DNA from: Dactylorhiza incarnata
Lineage: Eukaryota; Streptophyta; Magnoliopsida; Asparagales; Orchidaceae
NCBI GenBank assembly: GCA_033032865.1
Contig: JAWHQI010000305.1
Span: forward strand, 2,917,501-2,981,500
Reading direction: 5' to 3'
Length of the DNA: 64,000 bases
Shown: piece by piece, positions 32,138 to 44,468 of the stretch
Layout of the letters: the number at the start of each line of letters is the position of its first letter
Numbering within the stretch: position 1 is the stretch's first letter
Program-made: the position numbers and the translations under genes
Notes under the pieces: generated by a model
Told to the model about the DNA's origin: nothing
What the model saw: only the letters and a program-made list of their open reading frames with translations
Database searches by the model: none

Positions 32138-32925
32138 CGAACGATTCTTCGGTTGGCGACGAACTGATCTGTGAACAGTCGGGCTAGCTCGGTGAAGTTG
32201 CTGATGGATCCTTCTCGCAGGGAGTGAAACCAGGTGCGTGCTTGCCCCTTGAGTGTTGCCGGGAACACTTGACAGAGGAGCTGATCGGCAGCGTTGCAGA
32301 TCCTCATGATGGTGGTGAAATGATTGATGTGCTCTAACGGATCCTCCGTTCCGTCAAACGATTCGATGCTAGGAAGCTTGAAACCGTGTGGAACCGGATG
32401 GACTAGGAGTTGCTGCGCCAAGGGGGAGCCGTGATGCAGAGGACGACGGGCAAAGAGGCCCCGGGGTCTGACTTGTCCATACTCTTCAGCGATCACGCCG
32501 CGGATCTCCTCGCGAGTGGGCCCTCTTACGGCTTGGTTGATCCCTGCTCCTTGCTGATGGTGCGGGGGTTCTCCCCTAGTGCCCCTGCCAGGACGGGCCG
32601 GATGCGCAGAGCTGGCCGCATCCGAGCATTTTTCTTCGTACACTTCCTCTTCCTGAGCGGCTTCCCCTAAGGGAGCATGATTAGGGACCAGGAGAGGTGG
32701 GATGACTGGAGCGGCGGGTGGAGCAGGGGCTTCTAGGTTCCTGAGAAGAGTCAGCATTTCGGTTTGCTGCTCCTCCATCTGACGCATGCGCCCTTCTAGC
32801 GCGACGACAGGCGCTAAAGGGACTTCTTCGACGGGAGGTGCGTTGACGAGTGAATGAGATGGAGCGGGATCAACGCGTCCTTCAGGAATGAAGCCATTAG
32901 TGGTGCGAGCACTTCTTTTCTCCAT
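32077..32925 (-). pseudogene. Tat gag, truncated and fused to LTR sequence
   Basis: Starts at ATG 32925 (MEKRSARTTNGFIPEG), about 75 bp after the primer site. Pro/Ala-rich N-terminus, then a Retrotrans_gag core (FKLPSIESFDGTEDPLEHIN, QARTWFHSLREGSI, FTDQFVANRRIV). Gag similarity ends at about 32138. The last 20 or so codons (PSGRSGSLGSF) read through the LTR of the inverted neighbour and stop at 32077. Protease and pol are absent. The protein is therefore a truncated gag with an unrelated tail. Confidence 0.85.
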
Positions 32926-32999
32926 TGTTGTCGGTCACGAGTATTGCCGCGAGGCGAATACTGTCTTCAGAGAACTTTTGCAGAGTTTGGGGAACACTA

Positions 33000-33017
33000 T
33001 TCCCACAGACGGCGCCA
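33000..33017 (-). other. Primer binding site of the minus-strand Tat copy
   Basis: The minus strand reads TGGCGCCGTCTGTGGGAA, 3 nt from the LTR. This sequence is common after Tat-type 5' LTRs. Confidence 0.85.
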
Positions 33018-33020
33018 AAC

Positions 33021-34198
33021 TGTTGCGGCTTTTCAACGCCCTCGGTAGACCGGTTTCAATTCGGTCCGTCTTAGCCCGGGCGGTCGAGTGCGCACACAGT
33101 CAGAATGTTGCAGAGAGAAAATGCTGAAAATGATACACACAGATCTTTAGCGTGGAAAACCCTCCAAAGGGTGAAAAACCACGTGGCCGGGACGGTGCTG
33201 GCCGAAATCCACTATGTTGTGCTGTTACAGGGCTTTCTTGGAGAATGCGAGGGCGACAGGCCGCGCCTCGTTACAATTGTGAGAGAGAGAGAGAAAGAAC
33301 TCCGTGGGTGACAGGCCACCACTTAGGAGTTGATTGCCTTGCTGCGCGTCTGATGCGGCTGCGCGCTTGCTGGGTGAGCACTTCACGGAGCGCCTTGACT
33401 TTGCTGCTCGGGTTCGGGGTGCTCGTCTTGAACGGCGTAGCACTTCTTCCTCGGTAAGAGGCGTTCGCAGGAAGAACCTGTCAGTTAGTCAAAAGAGATG
33501 GCGGAGTGTAGAGAGAGAAGCTCTGAGGAGAGGAGGAGATGAAGAGAGAGAGAGAGTCTGGGCGAGAATGAGGGATCAGATCCAAATGAAGACCCTTGAG
33601 GGTCTATTTATAGGCTTGGGAGGTGGAAGTTACGGTGGTTACGGTGGTTATCGCGGATAACCACCAAATGGAGGGCCGGGATTGTTGGCGACGATCGAAG
33701 GGTTGCGATCGCGCGAGACGATCGGAGGGCCGCGAGGGCCTTGGAGAGATCCGACGGTGGAGGGTGAAGGGCGGCGACGGCGGCGGTCGGCCGGCGGCGG
33801 ACGGCCGGCAGCGGACGGGCGGCGGCGGACGGGCGGCGGCGGCCGGCGGGCGGCGGCCGGCCGGCGGCGGCCGGCCGGCGGCGGCCGGCCAGCGGTTGGC
33901 GGCGGCCGGCCGGCGGTGGCCGGCCGGCGGGCGGCGGTCGGCCGGCGGGCGGCGGCGGTGGCCGGCCGGTGGTTGGCGGCGGTCGGTCGACGGCGGTTGG
34001 CGGTGGTTGCGATCCCGCGCGGGGCGGTTGGGATCCCGCGCGAGGTGGTTTGGATCGGTGCGTGGTGGTTTGGATCCGCCGCGCGGGAGTGGGATCCGGT
34101 GTGCGAAGGTGGGATTCGGTGTGCGGTGGTTTCGGGATCCGGTGTGCGGTAATGAGATCCGACGTGCGGGAATGAGATCCGGTGTGCGGGAGTTATCA
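33021..34198 (-). repeat. 5' LTR of the minus-strand Tat copy
   Basis: Bounded by TGTTGCGG at 33021 and ...GTTATCA at 34198. The TATA box (minus-strand TATAAATAGA) is at 33603-33612. The proximal part matches the solo LTR at 38235 (GGTAGACCGG, GCGTGGAAAACC, GGGCGACAGGCC). No second LTR is present, so no target duplication can be tested. The right border is inferred. Confidence 0.75.
33765..33995. repeat. GGCCGGC-rich U3 array
   Basis: Dense GGCGGCCGGCCGGCGG words upstream of the LTR TATA box; nearly every unit is a short palindrome. It gives spurious Gly/Arg-rich frames on both strands. Confidence 0.85.
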
Positions 34199-34722
34199 TT
34201 TTTCTCATAAATAGGGGGAACCCATCACTTCTAATAATTGAATTTAATTTGTAATTATTTTTTCTTTGAGTGTAAATAAATAATTTAATTTTGGCAAAAC
34301 AATGCGAGCAAAGGAGTTAAATATAAAAATCATTTACATGAAAATAAATAAATAAATAAATAAACATTTATTAAGGTGATCGGCGGCGGTGGTCCAGTTT
34401 CTCCTACCTACATGCCATCCCCTATCCGGGGGTGCGGGACCATCACACCGCCCAGCACCCGAAATATGGCCGTGATTTGTAACACCTGATTTTGTGGACA
34501 CGAATTGCTATCCTCCATCTTAATTCTCCATATTTTTTTCTTTCTTTTGTTCTTTTTTTTTTTCCTTTTTTTTAATAAAGATCAAAAATTCAAAATGAGA
34601 TATTAGTACCTACACTTTCATTGTGCATATTATGCCGCCAGTAGAAAACATGATTTTTATTAAATGATTTTTTAGTTTTTATAAAACAAATTACGTAATA
34701 TTATTTAGGGCATTTTTTACAA
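34199..34722. other. AT-rich spacer
   Basis: Non-coding; one short GC-rich island near 34378-34480. Nothing recognised. Confidence 0.55.
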
Positions 34723-34730
34723 TTATTTTA

Positions 34731-35565
34731 GGGTGGTTATTTTTGGAGTCCTTATATAGCTATTTGCAACCCCAAATAATTATTAATTAATAATTTATAA
34801 TTTAAAACCAATCTTCTATTTGCAGCCCCTTTCGCCCAAACAGGATTCAACCGGATCCAAAAAGAGGGCGGCCGGATCTTCGAGGAGGTCGCTGAAACTT
34901 GGAGGGGGGCTGGAGCTTGATGAAGGTGGTTGAACGTGGCCGGATTTGAAGAGCTCTAGCTTGGATCTGGAGCAAGCTTGCCGAAACTAGCAAGGAGAGC
35001 TTGGATCGGAGTTGTCGGAGAGGAAGCTTGCCGATTTGGAGGTGAGCTCGCTGGAGATGGTGCATCTCGGGTTGGAGGAAGGGCGGACGGCGCTGGTCGG
35101 CGCCGTTGAAGAAGGATAGTCGGAACTCCTCCGTGCCAACCTGGAACAGCTTCTCGCCGCCCAAACGAAAAAAAAAAAACTAGTTGCTGCCCAAATCCCA
35201 ATGTCTATGAACCTACTCTGTATTTGATCTTGGTTGCAACATCCTTGAAATCTCTCTACTCACTCCCTTCCTGAAGGTGAAGTCCAGCGTCGATGAGAAA
35301 CTCTGCATAGGATGGGCATCGACATCAATGCTAACTCTGACGCCCTCTTCAGCCATGGAAAAAAATTGCGAGCTTACCAAGGATGCCTTCTGCTCCGGCA
35401 TCGGCTTTACCAGCTAACCTCCTGCGCGGGAATCAGCGGTCTCCGACGAGATCAGGTAGGTTAGAAAGAGGCTGCAAATAAAGAATTGATTTTAGGTTAT
35501 AAAATATTAATTAATAATTATTGGGGTTGCAAATATCTATATAGGGTCTGCAAATATAAACGACC
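34731..35565. mobile_element. Pack-type TIR element with GC-rich cargo
   Basis: The ends form inverted repeats of about 100 bp. Shared blocks read CTATTTGCAACCCC, AATTATTAATTAATA and CTATTTGCAGCC at 34750-34830, with their complements at 35470-35565. A perfect 8-bp duplication TTATTTTA flanks it (34723-34730 and 35566-35573). The interior is far richer in G+C than the AT-rich arms and holds minus-strand frames of 105 aa (34847-35164) and 62 aa (35213-35401) with no transposase. Long TIRs plus foreign-looking cargo fit a Pack-MULE; an 8-bp TSD would also fit hAT. Confidence 0.75.
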
Positions 35566-35573
35566 TTATTTTA

Positions 35574-36574
35574 ACATCCTATTTAGCAATAAAATAATTA
35601 TTTTTTGAAAAAATTTGCCCGGACTTCGCTACTTTTAAAATCCGACTGGATATCATTTTTTTATTTTCTTAATCCCAAATTTTGCTAGCAGTCCGATAGC
35701 AAATCGGACGGACAAGATCTCCCCGCACAGTGAGCATGAAGCGTGTTGCATACCAAATTATTTCTCCATGGAAGCAGCCTCTTGCAAAAATGCAGGGTAA
35801 GGTTTCCTACATTTTACCCTTGTGGTCCTCTCCATTTGGAGTCACGGTCCAGATTTATTTCTGGCTGATCCGACAGGCTCACTAATCTCATCCTTATATA
35901 TTTTTTGTTTAATCAAAAAATTCTACACCATTAGATCAAGTTAGAATGCATCTACACCATGAAATGGACCTCCATTTGAGGTACCAAATCGAGAGAATCC
36001 TGATCCGTAGTTGTGACCCGCCCTTTACCCTCGCTGCCCGGGGATGTGCACGAGGCTGCCCTTTTTGTTCCCGCCAACGCCATCGTCGCCGTCGCCAACA
36101 CCAATTTGATTTGACATTAAAAGTCTCGATCTGACATTAACATTCTCAATCTATCATTAACCTTGAGCTGCCATTAACGAAAGCAGGTTTGCCCATATCA
36201 CCACCTTATTTTAAATAATAAGAATTTGATAGTCTGGGTACCAAAATTCCTATAGGGGCAAAGGTGATGAGGTAAATTGTGTTGATCATATTTCTTATTT
36301 CCCCATGACTGAACCTTCTAAATCTTTTTCCTTGTTAACACTGAGGTTCCGTTTGGCGCTCAGAACAGAGTACTTTGAGGCGGTTTAGAGAAGGGAGAAG
36401 TTGTGGTTTGCACCTAAAAAATTGGTCTGCACTTAAATTTTATTGGTTTGCACATAACTGCTGTCTGCACATAGCCAAAATTTGCAGTTATAATTACTCT
36501 TAAAAATGAATTTCCAGGTCAACCAATCTAGGATCGGGCACTGTCACTTATGTATATTTTGCATAATATTCATA
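35574..36574. other. Spacer with no gene recognised
   Basis: AT-rich. A short GC-rich stretch (36010-36110) gives a 62-aa frame with no domain. Confidence 0.5.
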
Positions 36575-36582
36575 TGCACGAC

Positions 36583-37172
36583 TAGACGTGCAAATTTGGC
36601 CCGGGTCTGGTTGCCAGGCCCGGGTCTGGTTGCCCGGCCCGGGTCTGGTTGCCCGGCCCGGGTCTGCCCGGGTCTGAGCCTGATTAGGCCTGGGCCCGGT
36701 TAGGCCCGGGCCAGGCCTAAGGGGGCTCAACATGCCCCCTTATTTGGGCAGGGCCTGGCCTGGTGCCCAGCCCGGGCCAGTCCCGCCCGAGCATTAAGGC
36801 CCGCTGGCAGCCAACATTTAATGTTGGCTGCCAGTATTAAATGTTGGCTGCTAGCATAACAAATGCTGGCTGCCAACATTAAATGATGGCAGCCAGCATT
36901 GAAATGCTAGCGCCCAGCATTTCTGCTGGGCTGCCAATGCTGGCGGCTTAGCAGAAATGCTGGGCTGCCAATGCTGGCGGCCTAGCAGAAATGCTGGGCT
37001 GCCAGCATTTGGGGCTGATTGGGCCCTCTCTAAAGGGCTCAATCAGGCCCCCTTTTTTATGTAAGCCCGGGCCTGGTTTGAGCAGGGCCCGGCGTGGGCC
37101 TGGCAGCAAAAAAGCCTGGGCCCAGGGGGCCCGAGCCTGGACTGGGCCCGCCGGGCCTTTTTTGCACGCCTA
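36583..37172. mobile_element. Non-autonomous hAT-like element
   Basis: Termini TAGACGTGCAAATTTGGCCC and, on the other strand, TAGGCGTGCAAAAAAGGCCC. A perfect 8-bp target duplication TGCACGAC (36575-36582 and 37173-37180). Size is 590 bp with no transposase. The TAG... ends and 8-bp TSD are those of hAT elements. The interior is made of GCCCGGGTCTGGTT repeats and ATGCTGGCTGCCAACATT repeats. Confidence 0.88.
36795..37015. repeat. Inverted and direct ATGCTGG/CCAGCAT repeats
   Basis: At least eight copies of GGCTGCCA(A/G)CAT and its complement, arranged directly and inverted inside the hAT-like element. Confidence 0.7.
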
Positions 37173-37180
37173 TGCACGAC

Positions 37181-38229
37181 CCACTAGTTATACTAAAAAT
37201 AATTAATACCAAACTTTTAAAAATTGAACTAGATCAGCCGGTCCGGTCTATATACGATTCCCTTCATCACTGAAATACCTGGGAACGGTTTAACCAGCAA
37301 ACAGGAACCGTGGCCGGTTCCCCGTAATTGGGCGGTTCGCATACGCACCGCTAGATGCGATCGAACGGTTCGAATTAGGAGGGTAAGACCTAAACTCCTC
37401 GCCAATGGCCAACCCTTTTGTTATTGACTTATTTTGCATTCGACATTTCATATTTCATTTTCTCCGGAAAGGGCGATCATCTTTGCAATCATCTTCAGCA
37501 GTTCGGGACCGTGGCTGGAAGAATTGAAGTAACTCCGACATTTTGCCATCATTTTCTCTGCATTTTGCTGGCGTGGAACTTGTGGCAAGGTGTGAATATG
37601 TAACTGAGGAGGAGAGGGATCAACGATTGTTGCATCTAGAAATTCTATTACATAAGACAATTGTAAAAGGTAGATAGATGAAATTGATAACTATTTCGCT
37701 CCTAGAATATCATCATGATCACAATCATCTATTAAAAGTCTTTTGAAGTCAAAGCAGGTTGTACATCGTGTCGATATGACTGTGACTAGATGGTTTTATG
37801 ATAGTTGAACATCGTGCTGATATCGGGTATCATAAGGTTATAACATATTGTTATGCTGATGAGAAACTATTATTAATTTGGGTATGTTTACGATGGATTA
37901 TACAGGGTAAGAAAAACATTCAAAAACTAATTCAAAAATAACAAAAAATTGTACAAGTCATGCAAAATTTCTAGATGGTCAGATTTGTCAAGGGATCCAC
38001 GCCGCTCCAGATTTTGTGAATCCAAAATTTCAATATGATAGAGATAATTATTGTTAAAGACATGAAGTGATGCAACGTTTGATCGAGTTAATTGGAAACA
38101 AGGACGTTTGCAACCAACCAATGATGCAATGATGGAGGCTAAACATTTTAGTGATCAGCTAGAAAGTTTTGAAAAACCACTTGCAATCAAATTAGCGACA
38201 AAAATGTAAACCAGTGAGCACACAATTTT
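37181..38229. other. Spacer with no gene recognised
   Basis: About 1 kb of mixed composition; frames of 60-70 aa only. Confidence 0.5.
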
Positions 38230-39422
38230 ACTTTTGTTGCGGGTCGCTCGGGTGCTTTGGTAGACCGGTCGAATTGAACCACCTTAGCTCGGAAGCGAAC
38301 CGAACGCGCAAACAGTCAAAGAGAGATTCGTTGAGTACACTGGGACTTTTTAACGTGGAAAACCCGGAAAGGGTGAATAACCACGCGACTGGAGTTGTGC
38401 CGACCAAACTTCACTATCTTCTGAGGGGTTACAGTCAGGTACTTAGAATTCGAGCGCGACAGGCCGCCGCTCGTTACAATAATAGAGAGAGAGAGAGAGT
38501 TCCGAAGGTGACAGACCACCTCTCGGAAAACTAAGTCTTTTTCCTTCTGAGAACGGTGGAGAAAAAAAGTGAGAATGCTGAGTCGCCTTTCGGGAAAACA
38601 AAAGTGAGAGTGCTGAGTCGCCTTTCGGGAGAAAGGAAATCTTCAAGTCCGCGAAGGAGATCTTCAAGCGCAGAAGGAGAATTCCGTGGAAATCTTCAAA
38701 AGAGCTCTCCCGGGTCCAGAAGGCAAAGTCCTCTCAAATGAAGGTTCTGGGCTCCTTTTATAGCTTTGGCCGGGGGTAGCCCGGTAATTTTGTCGTCGTA
38801 ACCACCTGACGGACGAATCACGCTGGTCGATTTGGAGCACACGGATCGCCATTTTTCATAAATGACCGTCTCGCCCCTCGGGCAGTTCGGGTAGCTTCGT
38901 TGAAGGTAAAAAAAGCGACAAGTGAGTCCTGTAATCTGAGAAATTAGAAAGACAAAAAGTGAGCGTGCCCGGAATGTGGAAGTATTCTGAGCGCGCTCAG
39001 AAGCGTTCTGAGCGCGCAAAAAACACTGGAGCGCCCTGAGCGCGCAACGAACACGGGAGCGCTCTGAGCGCGCTAGGAGGCGTTCTGAGCGCGCAACGAA
39101 CATGAGAGCATTCTGAGCACGCTAAGAGGCGTTGTGGGTGGAATCCGGAACCCGGAGAGCGCGCGGCGAGTTCGAAGAAGGAGGAGTTGCCCGAACCCCG
39201 CTACGGGGGAGTGCGGCTTGGCGCACCCTAAGGGGGTGCGACTTGGCCGCACCCTAAGGGGGGTGTGGCTTGGCCGCACCCGCTTGGCCGCACCCCAAGG
39301 GGGCGCGTCTCTGCCGCACCCCCCATGGGGTGCAGCATGGCCGCACCCCACATGGGATGCGGCCTGGCCGGCCGCACCCCCCACTATGGAGGTGCGGCTA
39401 ATCGCACCCCACTAGTGGGGTG

Positions 39423-41504
39423 TGATAACTTCCTAAAAAGAAGTTATCTAGCTCTTTATTTTGACTTATTATTTTATTATAAATGGAATAAATGATCTAA
39501 ATGAATATAAAATATAAATAAATTCATATTTATTTCAATTATGGATCATTTGACTAAATCTTATGTTATCTTATTAGAATTGCCGAAGAAATCGACCCGG
39601 AGAAGAAAAGCTGGACTTAAATATTTTGGTCGGTCCATGTTGTTATAACATCCATTTTTGAATGTTACAACAAATCTGGGCAGATTTCAAATTCAAAATT
39701 TCGAATTTGCGACATTTTCAAATATGGAAGGACGAATCTATTGGGAGGGGGCTGCTCGTTTTTAAGGAAGGAAATAACCACCAGAAAGGATGACAAAATT
39801 GGAGAGGGAAAAAAGAGTTTTGGAGAGAAAAGAGCAGGCCTGCAAGCGGTTTGGTTTGGTTCGGTTTTAGGTAAAATCGAAACCGAACCGAATAGGCTCG
39901 GTTTTTACACACCCAAAACCGAAACCGAACCGAAATGGATCGGTTCGGTTCGGTTCGGTTTGGTTCGGTTTTTTAACATCGGTTCGGTTTTTCGGTAAAC
40001 CTAAAACATATTATCTCCCAAAATAATTTTTAATGTTTGTCCAAGTGCTTTTCTAATAGTAAATCTAGAAAGCAGTTCATCAATATTGAAGGAAAATTGA
40101 AAAAACACAATAACATTTAGATTAACTGGTACAATTAATACAATAAGTTCAAATATTAGTTTAAAATAAAAATCAATAAGTACAACATATTTAATTTACT
40201 CGTTCACGCTTGGGTAATTGTTACAAACTTATGATAAGATAAGTGAAATTACATGATCTCGTTATTTCAGATTCAACTTCAAACTCAATGCTCACAACCT
40301 CATGTTTTAATACAACGGGATAAACTCAAAGTCCAAACTTATAATCGGTTCGGTTTTCTCGGTTTATTGACCCTATAAACCGAAACTGAACCGAATAGGC
40401 TCGGTTTTCAGCCCCCCCAAACCGAAACCGAACCGAACCGATCGGTTCGGTCCAAATTCGGTTCGGTTTGGGTCGGTTCGGGTCGGTTTGGTCGGTTTCG
40501 GTTTTCTGTGCACACCAACTAGGGTTGGCGAAAAACCCTAGTGGAGAAGAAGGCGACCAGACTGGATCTTTAGCGGATTGTGCACATCTTTGAGTGGAAT
40601 TTCCTGCACTATTTGAATCTATTAAGCATGTCTAGTAAGATCTTTCTTATTTGGTTTCTTCTCTCCACCATGAACTAATTTCCTAGATCTTGTATGTACG
40701 TTGTGAGTACTTTGATTTGTTGTGATGTCTTAATTTAAATTTTCTTATGGATGTTTGAAAAACTATCTTTATTGAATTTATGATTTTGTTCTTGGAAAGT
40801 TTGGCTTAAGTTCATCTTTAAAATTTGCTTGGCAATATTTGAGAGAGGAGTCGAGCTAGATGATTGCTTTATATTGCGCGACAAGATTCGAGAGAGGAGT
40901 CGCGTAAATATTTCACCGAAGTTTCCGTTTTTATACTGCACTGCGAGATTCGAGAGAGGAGCGGTGAGAGTATTTCATGAATTTCAATATAACATAAAAG
41001 TAGAAAGAGATTTCATCTTTTGCTAGCAACATTGATTTGTGTACTTGATGTTATTCTTTATTGTTACCTAAGTTAGAGATAACTAGGGAAATAAGGGGTA
41101 AACGAATTTCATAGATCGAGAGATCATGTTTTCCACTTTCAAATCGTTGCATGATAGTCATTTCAACACATATTGAATTATCTTAAGAAGTCATTACAAT
41201 AATCAAAGGAAAGCAATATACAAGATTATTTCTCAAACTGATATTTCTCCAATTAAGTTGATAAAAGTATTCTTAAGTAATTATTGTTTAGTTTTGTCGT
41301 TATTGTTAATTTTTTTCATTAATAAAAACTCACTCTAATTATTTCGCTTGAATTTAAAGAAAAGGTAGAGCTAGTACTTGCGAGCACTAAATTAATCACT
41401 TCTCCCGAGGGAACGATCTTTTCTCACTTTATATTACTTGATTCGACACGTGCACTTGCGTTAAAACGTATGTATATATATATATATATATTTTGGGCGT
41501 ATCA
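39423..41504. mobile_element. Second solo LTR nested in the first
   Basis: 2082 bp starting TGATAACTTC and ending GGGCGTATCA, with inverted TGATA/TATCA tips. The flanks are GGGTG (39418-39422) and TGGTG (41505-41509), a 5-bp duplication with one mismatch. It contains arrays of CGGTTCGGTT words, three GATTCGAGAGAGGAG copies (about 40838-40965) and an ATAT microsatellite. No coding region. Orientation is not certain. Confidence 0.7.
39845..40510. repeat. CGGTTCGGTTT minisatellite blocks
   Basis: Two blocks (about 39845-40005 and 40343-40505) of GGTTCGGTTTGG and its complement AACCGAACCGAA. Partly mirrored, so hairpins are possible. Confidence 0.8.
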
Positions 41505-41684
41505 TGGTGCGGGCTAATCGCACCCCAGTAGTGGGGCGCGGTTATGGCGGCGTGCGGCGTCTGGCGGAGCGTGGACTGGGCGGCGGTTTCTTCAAACTCC
41601 CGCGATCACGCGTTGACCTCACCTCTCTTTAGTGGAGTTTCCTCTAGACGCACCCCAAGGACTTTATGGATGTATAACAACTTT

Positions 41685-43734
41685 GTATATGTTTGATGTT
41701 TCAATCTTTGAATTATGAATTGTCATTATCCAAAAATTATATTCTTAATATCTTTTTCATCTAGATGAATGATGGAGAATGTTTGGATCTAGTGCTCCTC
41801 ATTTGCAATAATTGGCAATTCGTATTCTTAGCATACATACGATGATTTAGAAAATTCACACCAAAAGAAATTCGAGTGACTTTAAAAAAATTCACACTAA
41901 AAGAAGAAAATGTTTGGAAAATCAAAGATTAAATGATTTTATATATGTCCATATAATCATAATATGGAAAATCCGTATGATATTCATTATCTTTCAAGTT
42001 TTATTAGTTTTAAATTTCGGATCTTTTGAATTACATTTTACATTTCAATGTTTACTTGAGGTTAAATTTTAAGAAAAAAAATTATGATCCTTTAGATTGC
42101 ATAAGTATTGATTTGATAAACTTTTGGGTGGTAGAGGAGGAATCAACGCCATAGCATACATATGATGATTTAGAAAATGAAGTTTATAACGAGATGTTAT
42201 CCCAATAGTTGTAGAACAGAACTGCAGTACTATTGTACCTGCTCAAAGTAAGTGTATAAGGGCATGACAATGTTTATGTATAAATATAATTGCATATATA
42301 TGACTAGTTTAAATATATGTTGTTTGATTATATATCTTGATCGTGCATATGATTAACAAATTGGTATTAATGAATCATTTGTTGAGCGCACCGACTTGAC
42401 TTTTGTTTAGAGAAGTGCAATGCAAATTTTGATGGTGTTGGCAATGACAATGACGAAGGATTTGACTCATTATACTATGATTTGAATTAGTGACAAACAT
42501 TTTTGTGACAAAGCAGCGAAACATAATAATGTGTTCATAATATGTAATGTGTTATGACTTTTGGTTTTAACTCCTATTTACAGTTTTTATGATATGTAAT
42601 ATGTAATGAACTTATGACTCGTGACATGTAATATGTTATTATCTAACATCGCGTTCAACCCCAGTCTCATTGGTCCAACCGGTTAAACCTTGAACCTTTG
42701 ATCCCCCCTTCCTTATTCCGATTTAACCCCATTTTCGGTCGTCTTCCTTACCCTATTTCTACGTTATTGCAGAAGAGTGAGACTAGAATCATATAAAATA
42801 AGATGATAAAATCATTAATTTGACCGATTCTTAAGGTATGCATGTTTTCTCATTATTATTCATACTCAATAAATATTTTTTTGTTAATATTGAGTTTTTC
42901 AACATAATATCTCATGCAGATAGTGAAGTATAATATGCATTAGTTGGATCTTCATCAACAAATATAATTTCAACACAAAGGTAAAAAATATTCTTTTAAT
43001 CTTGATTAATATTTTATATGTTGCTTAATTGTAATAGTTTCGTATATATGTAGGCCTAGAAGATGCGTAGCGTTCTGGATGCCAGACATTTTAATTGTAT
43101 TTTGTGCCATCATTTTAACTTGATATGTATTTTTGATGTTTATAAGTTACTAGATTTTTATCAATCATATAAAAATAGAGAGAAAATATTATAATTTTTA
43201 TTGTAATTGGTGCTTTTAAATTTTGTAATAGCTATTAATTAATCATATTAAAAATGGAGATAAAAATCGTAACATTTCAGTATGCGAATAACAAATTTTA
43301 TATTTGATGTGACAATAAAATGATAGTGTCAAAATAAAATATTTTGATATCTTAATATGCTTTAACGGTAAACTGCGAAAATAAATGTGACATTTCTCTT
43401 CTTTATTGGTCTTGAATGTGCTTTTAATTTTATCCTTATGGATTAATCTTGTTTTATATAAAGATTTAAGCTTTAAACCTCTATGATAATGAAACTTTAT
43501 ATAATTAATATAAATAATATTAATATTTGACATATCTATATTATTATATTTTAATATTTATTTAATTATGAGTAGGTGGCGATCAGATTCGTTATTAGTA
43601 AAGTCTTAACCTATAGACTATGTAGTATGGTACAATGGTCTAAAATGTCAATTTTCTTGATTGGCCCTCTGGTCCATAACGCAGAAATTTTATAGATTGG
43701 GTCCGGTCGTTGAGATGCTGTTACGTGGATTTTC
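41685..43734. other. AT-rich region with no gene recognised
   Basis: Two kilobases, strongly AT-rich. A phrase like CATACGATGATTTAGAAAAT recurs at about 41843 and 42160, hinting at an old duplication. Frames are short. Confidence 0.5.
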
Positions 43735-44045
43735 TGCGATTAAAGTTGGACTTACTGCGATCAATTTTATAACGTTGCGACCAGATTATATAAAACTTGC
43801 GATCATATTATAAACTTTCTGCAATCAAGTAACTTTGCGATCAGATTATGTAGACATTGCGATCAGATTATAAACTTCTTGCGATCAAAGTTGGATTTCA
43901 TGCGATCAGTTTTATAACCTTGCGATCAAATTATGTAAATCTTGCGATCATATTATAAACTTCTTGCAATCAAAGTTGGACTTCATGCGATCAATTTTGT
44001 AACATTGCGATCAGATTATGTTAACATTACGATCATACACTAAAC
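43735..44045. repeat. TGCGATCA tandem repeat
   Basis: Some 13 copies of TTGCGATCA(G/A)ATTAT-like units, with a higher-order unit containing AAAGTTGGA(C/T)TTCATGCGATC. Diverged, non-coding. Confidence 0.8.
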
Positions 44046-44310
44046 TTTATGCCACGTGGCAACATCGCAACGATCCCGTCTTCAAATCATGAGATGGGGC
44101 GGCACCCAAAATTTTCCCCATAACACAAGTTTTAATTTTTTCCTTCAGTTTTTTTTTTAGGATTTTAAAATTATAAGTACCAATTATTAAAAGATATAAA
44201 TACTCAATTATTAATACTACTATAGACACTGATTTAATAATCATCTTTAATTATACATTATAGAATCTCAAGAAAACATCTCATCCATCCATTTTGAATT
44301 TACTATTTTA

Positions 44311-44468
44311 GCCTCGGCTTCTTGCAGTGTTTTTGCTCCGGTGTGTTTGGATAGAAACTTGTTTTGAACATAAAAGTGGATGAAATTTCTTAGGAGAGAT
44401 CGGACGTTCATGAACGACAGTTCATAACAACCGCGTTCACAACCGCCACCGTTATGCCAAACGGAGCC
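44311..44468. mobile_element. Degenerate Harbinger-type MITE
   Basis: The right end CCAAACGGAGCC (followed by TTA) and the internal GTTCATGAACGACAGTTC match the MITEs at 45755 and 46029. The left end is poorly conserved, so that border is approximate. Confidence 0.45.

Larger units (their letters stand above)
38235..41679 (-). mobile_element. Solo LTR of a Tat-like family, interrupted
   Basis: Bounded by TGTTGCGG (38235) and TGTATAACA (ending 41679), with perfect ACTTT duplications (38230-38234 and 41680-41684). Related to the LTRs at 31507 and 33021. The minus-strand TATA box TATAAAAGG is at 38754-38762. U3 holds GCGCGCTCAGAACG words and GCACCCC...GGGGTGC palindromes (39180-39420). Without the insert at 39423-41504 it is about 1.36 kb. 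No internal retroelement region is present. Confidence 0.88.

Noticed and set aside
33623..34210. Gly/Arg-rich frames of 156-195 aa
   Set aside because: By-product of the GGCCGGC U3 array, open on both strands.
42000..42500. Transposase C-terminus (GATGATTTAGAAAATGAAG phrase)
   Set aside because: Stops interrupt every frame and no motif is long enough to assign.
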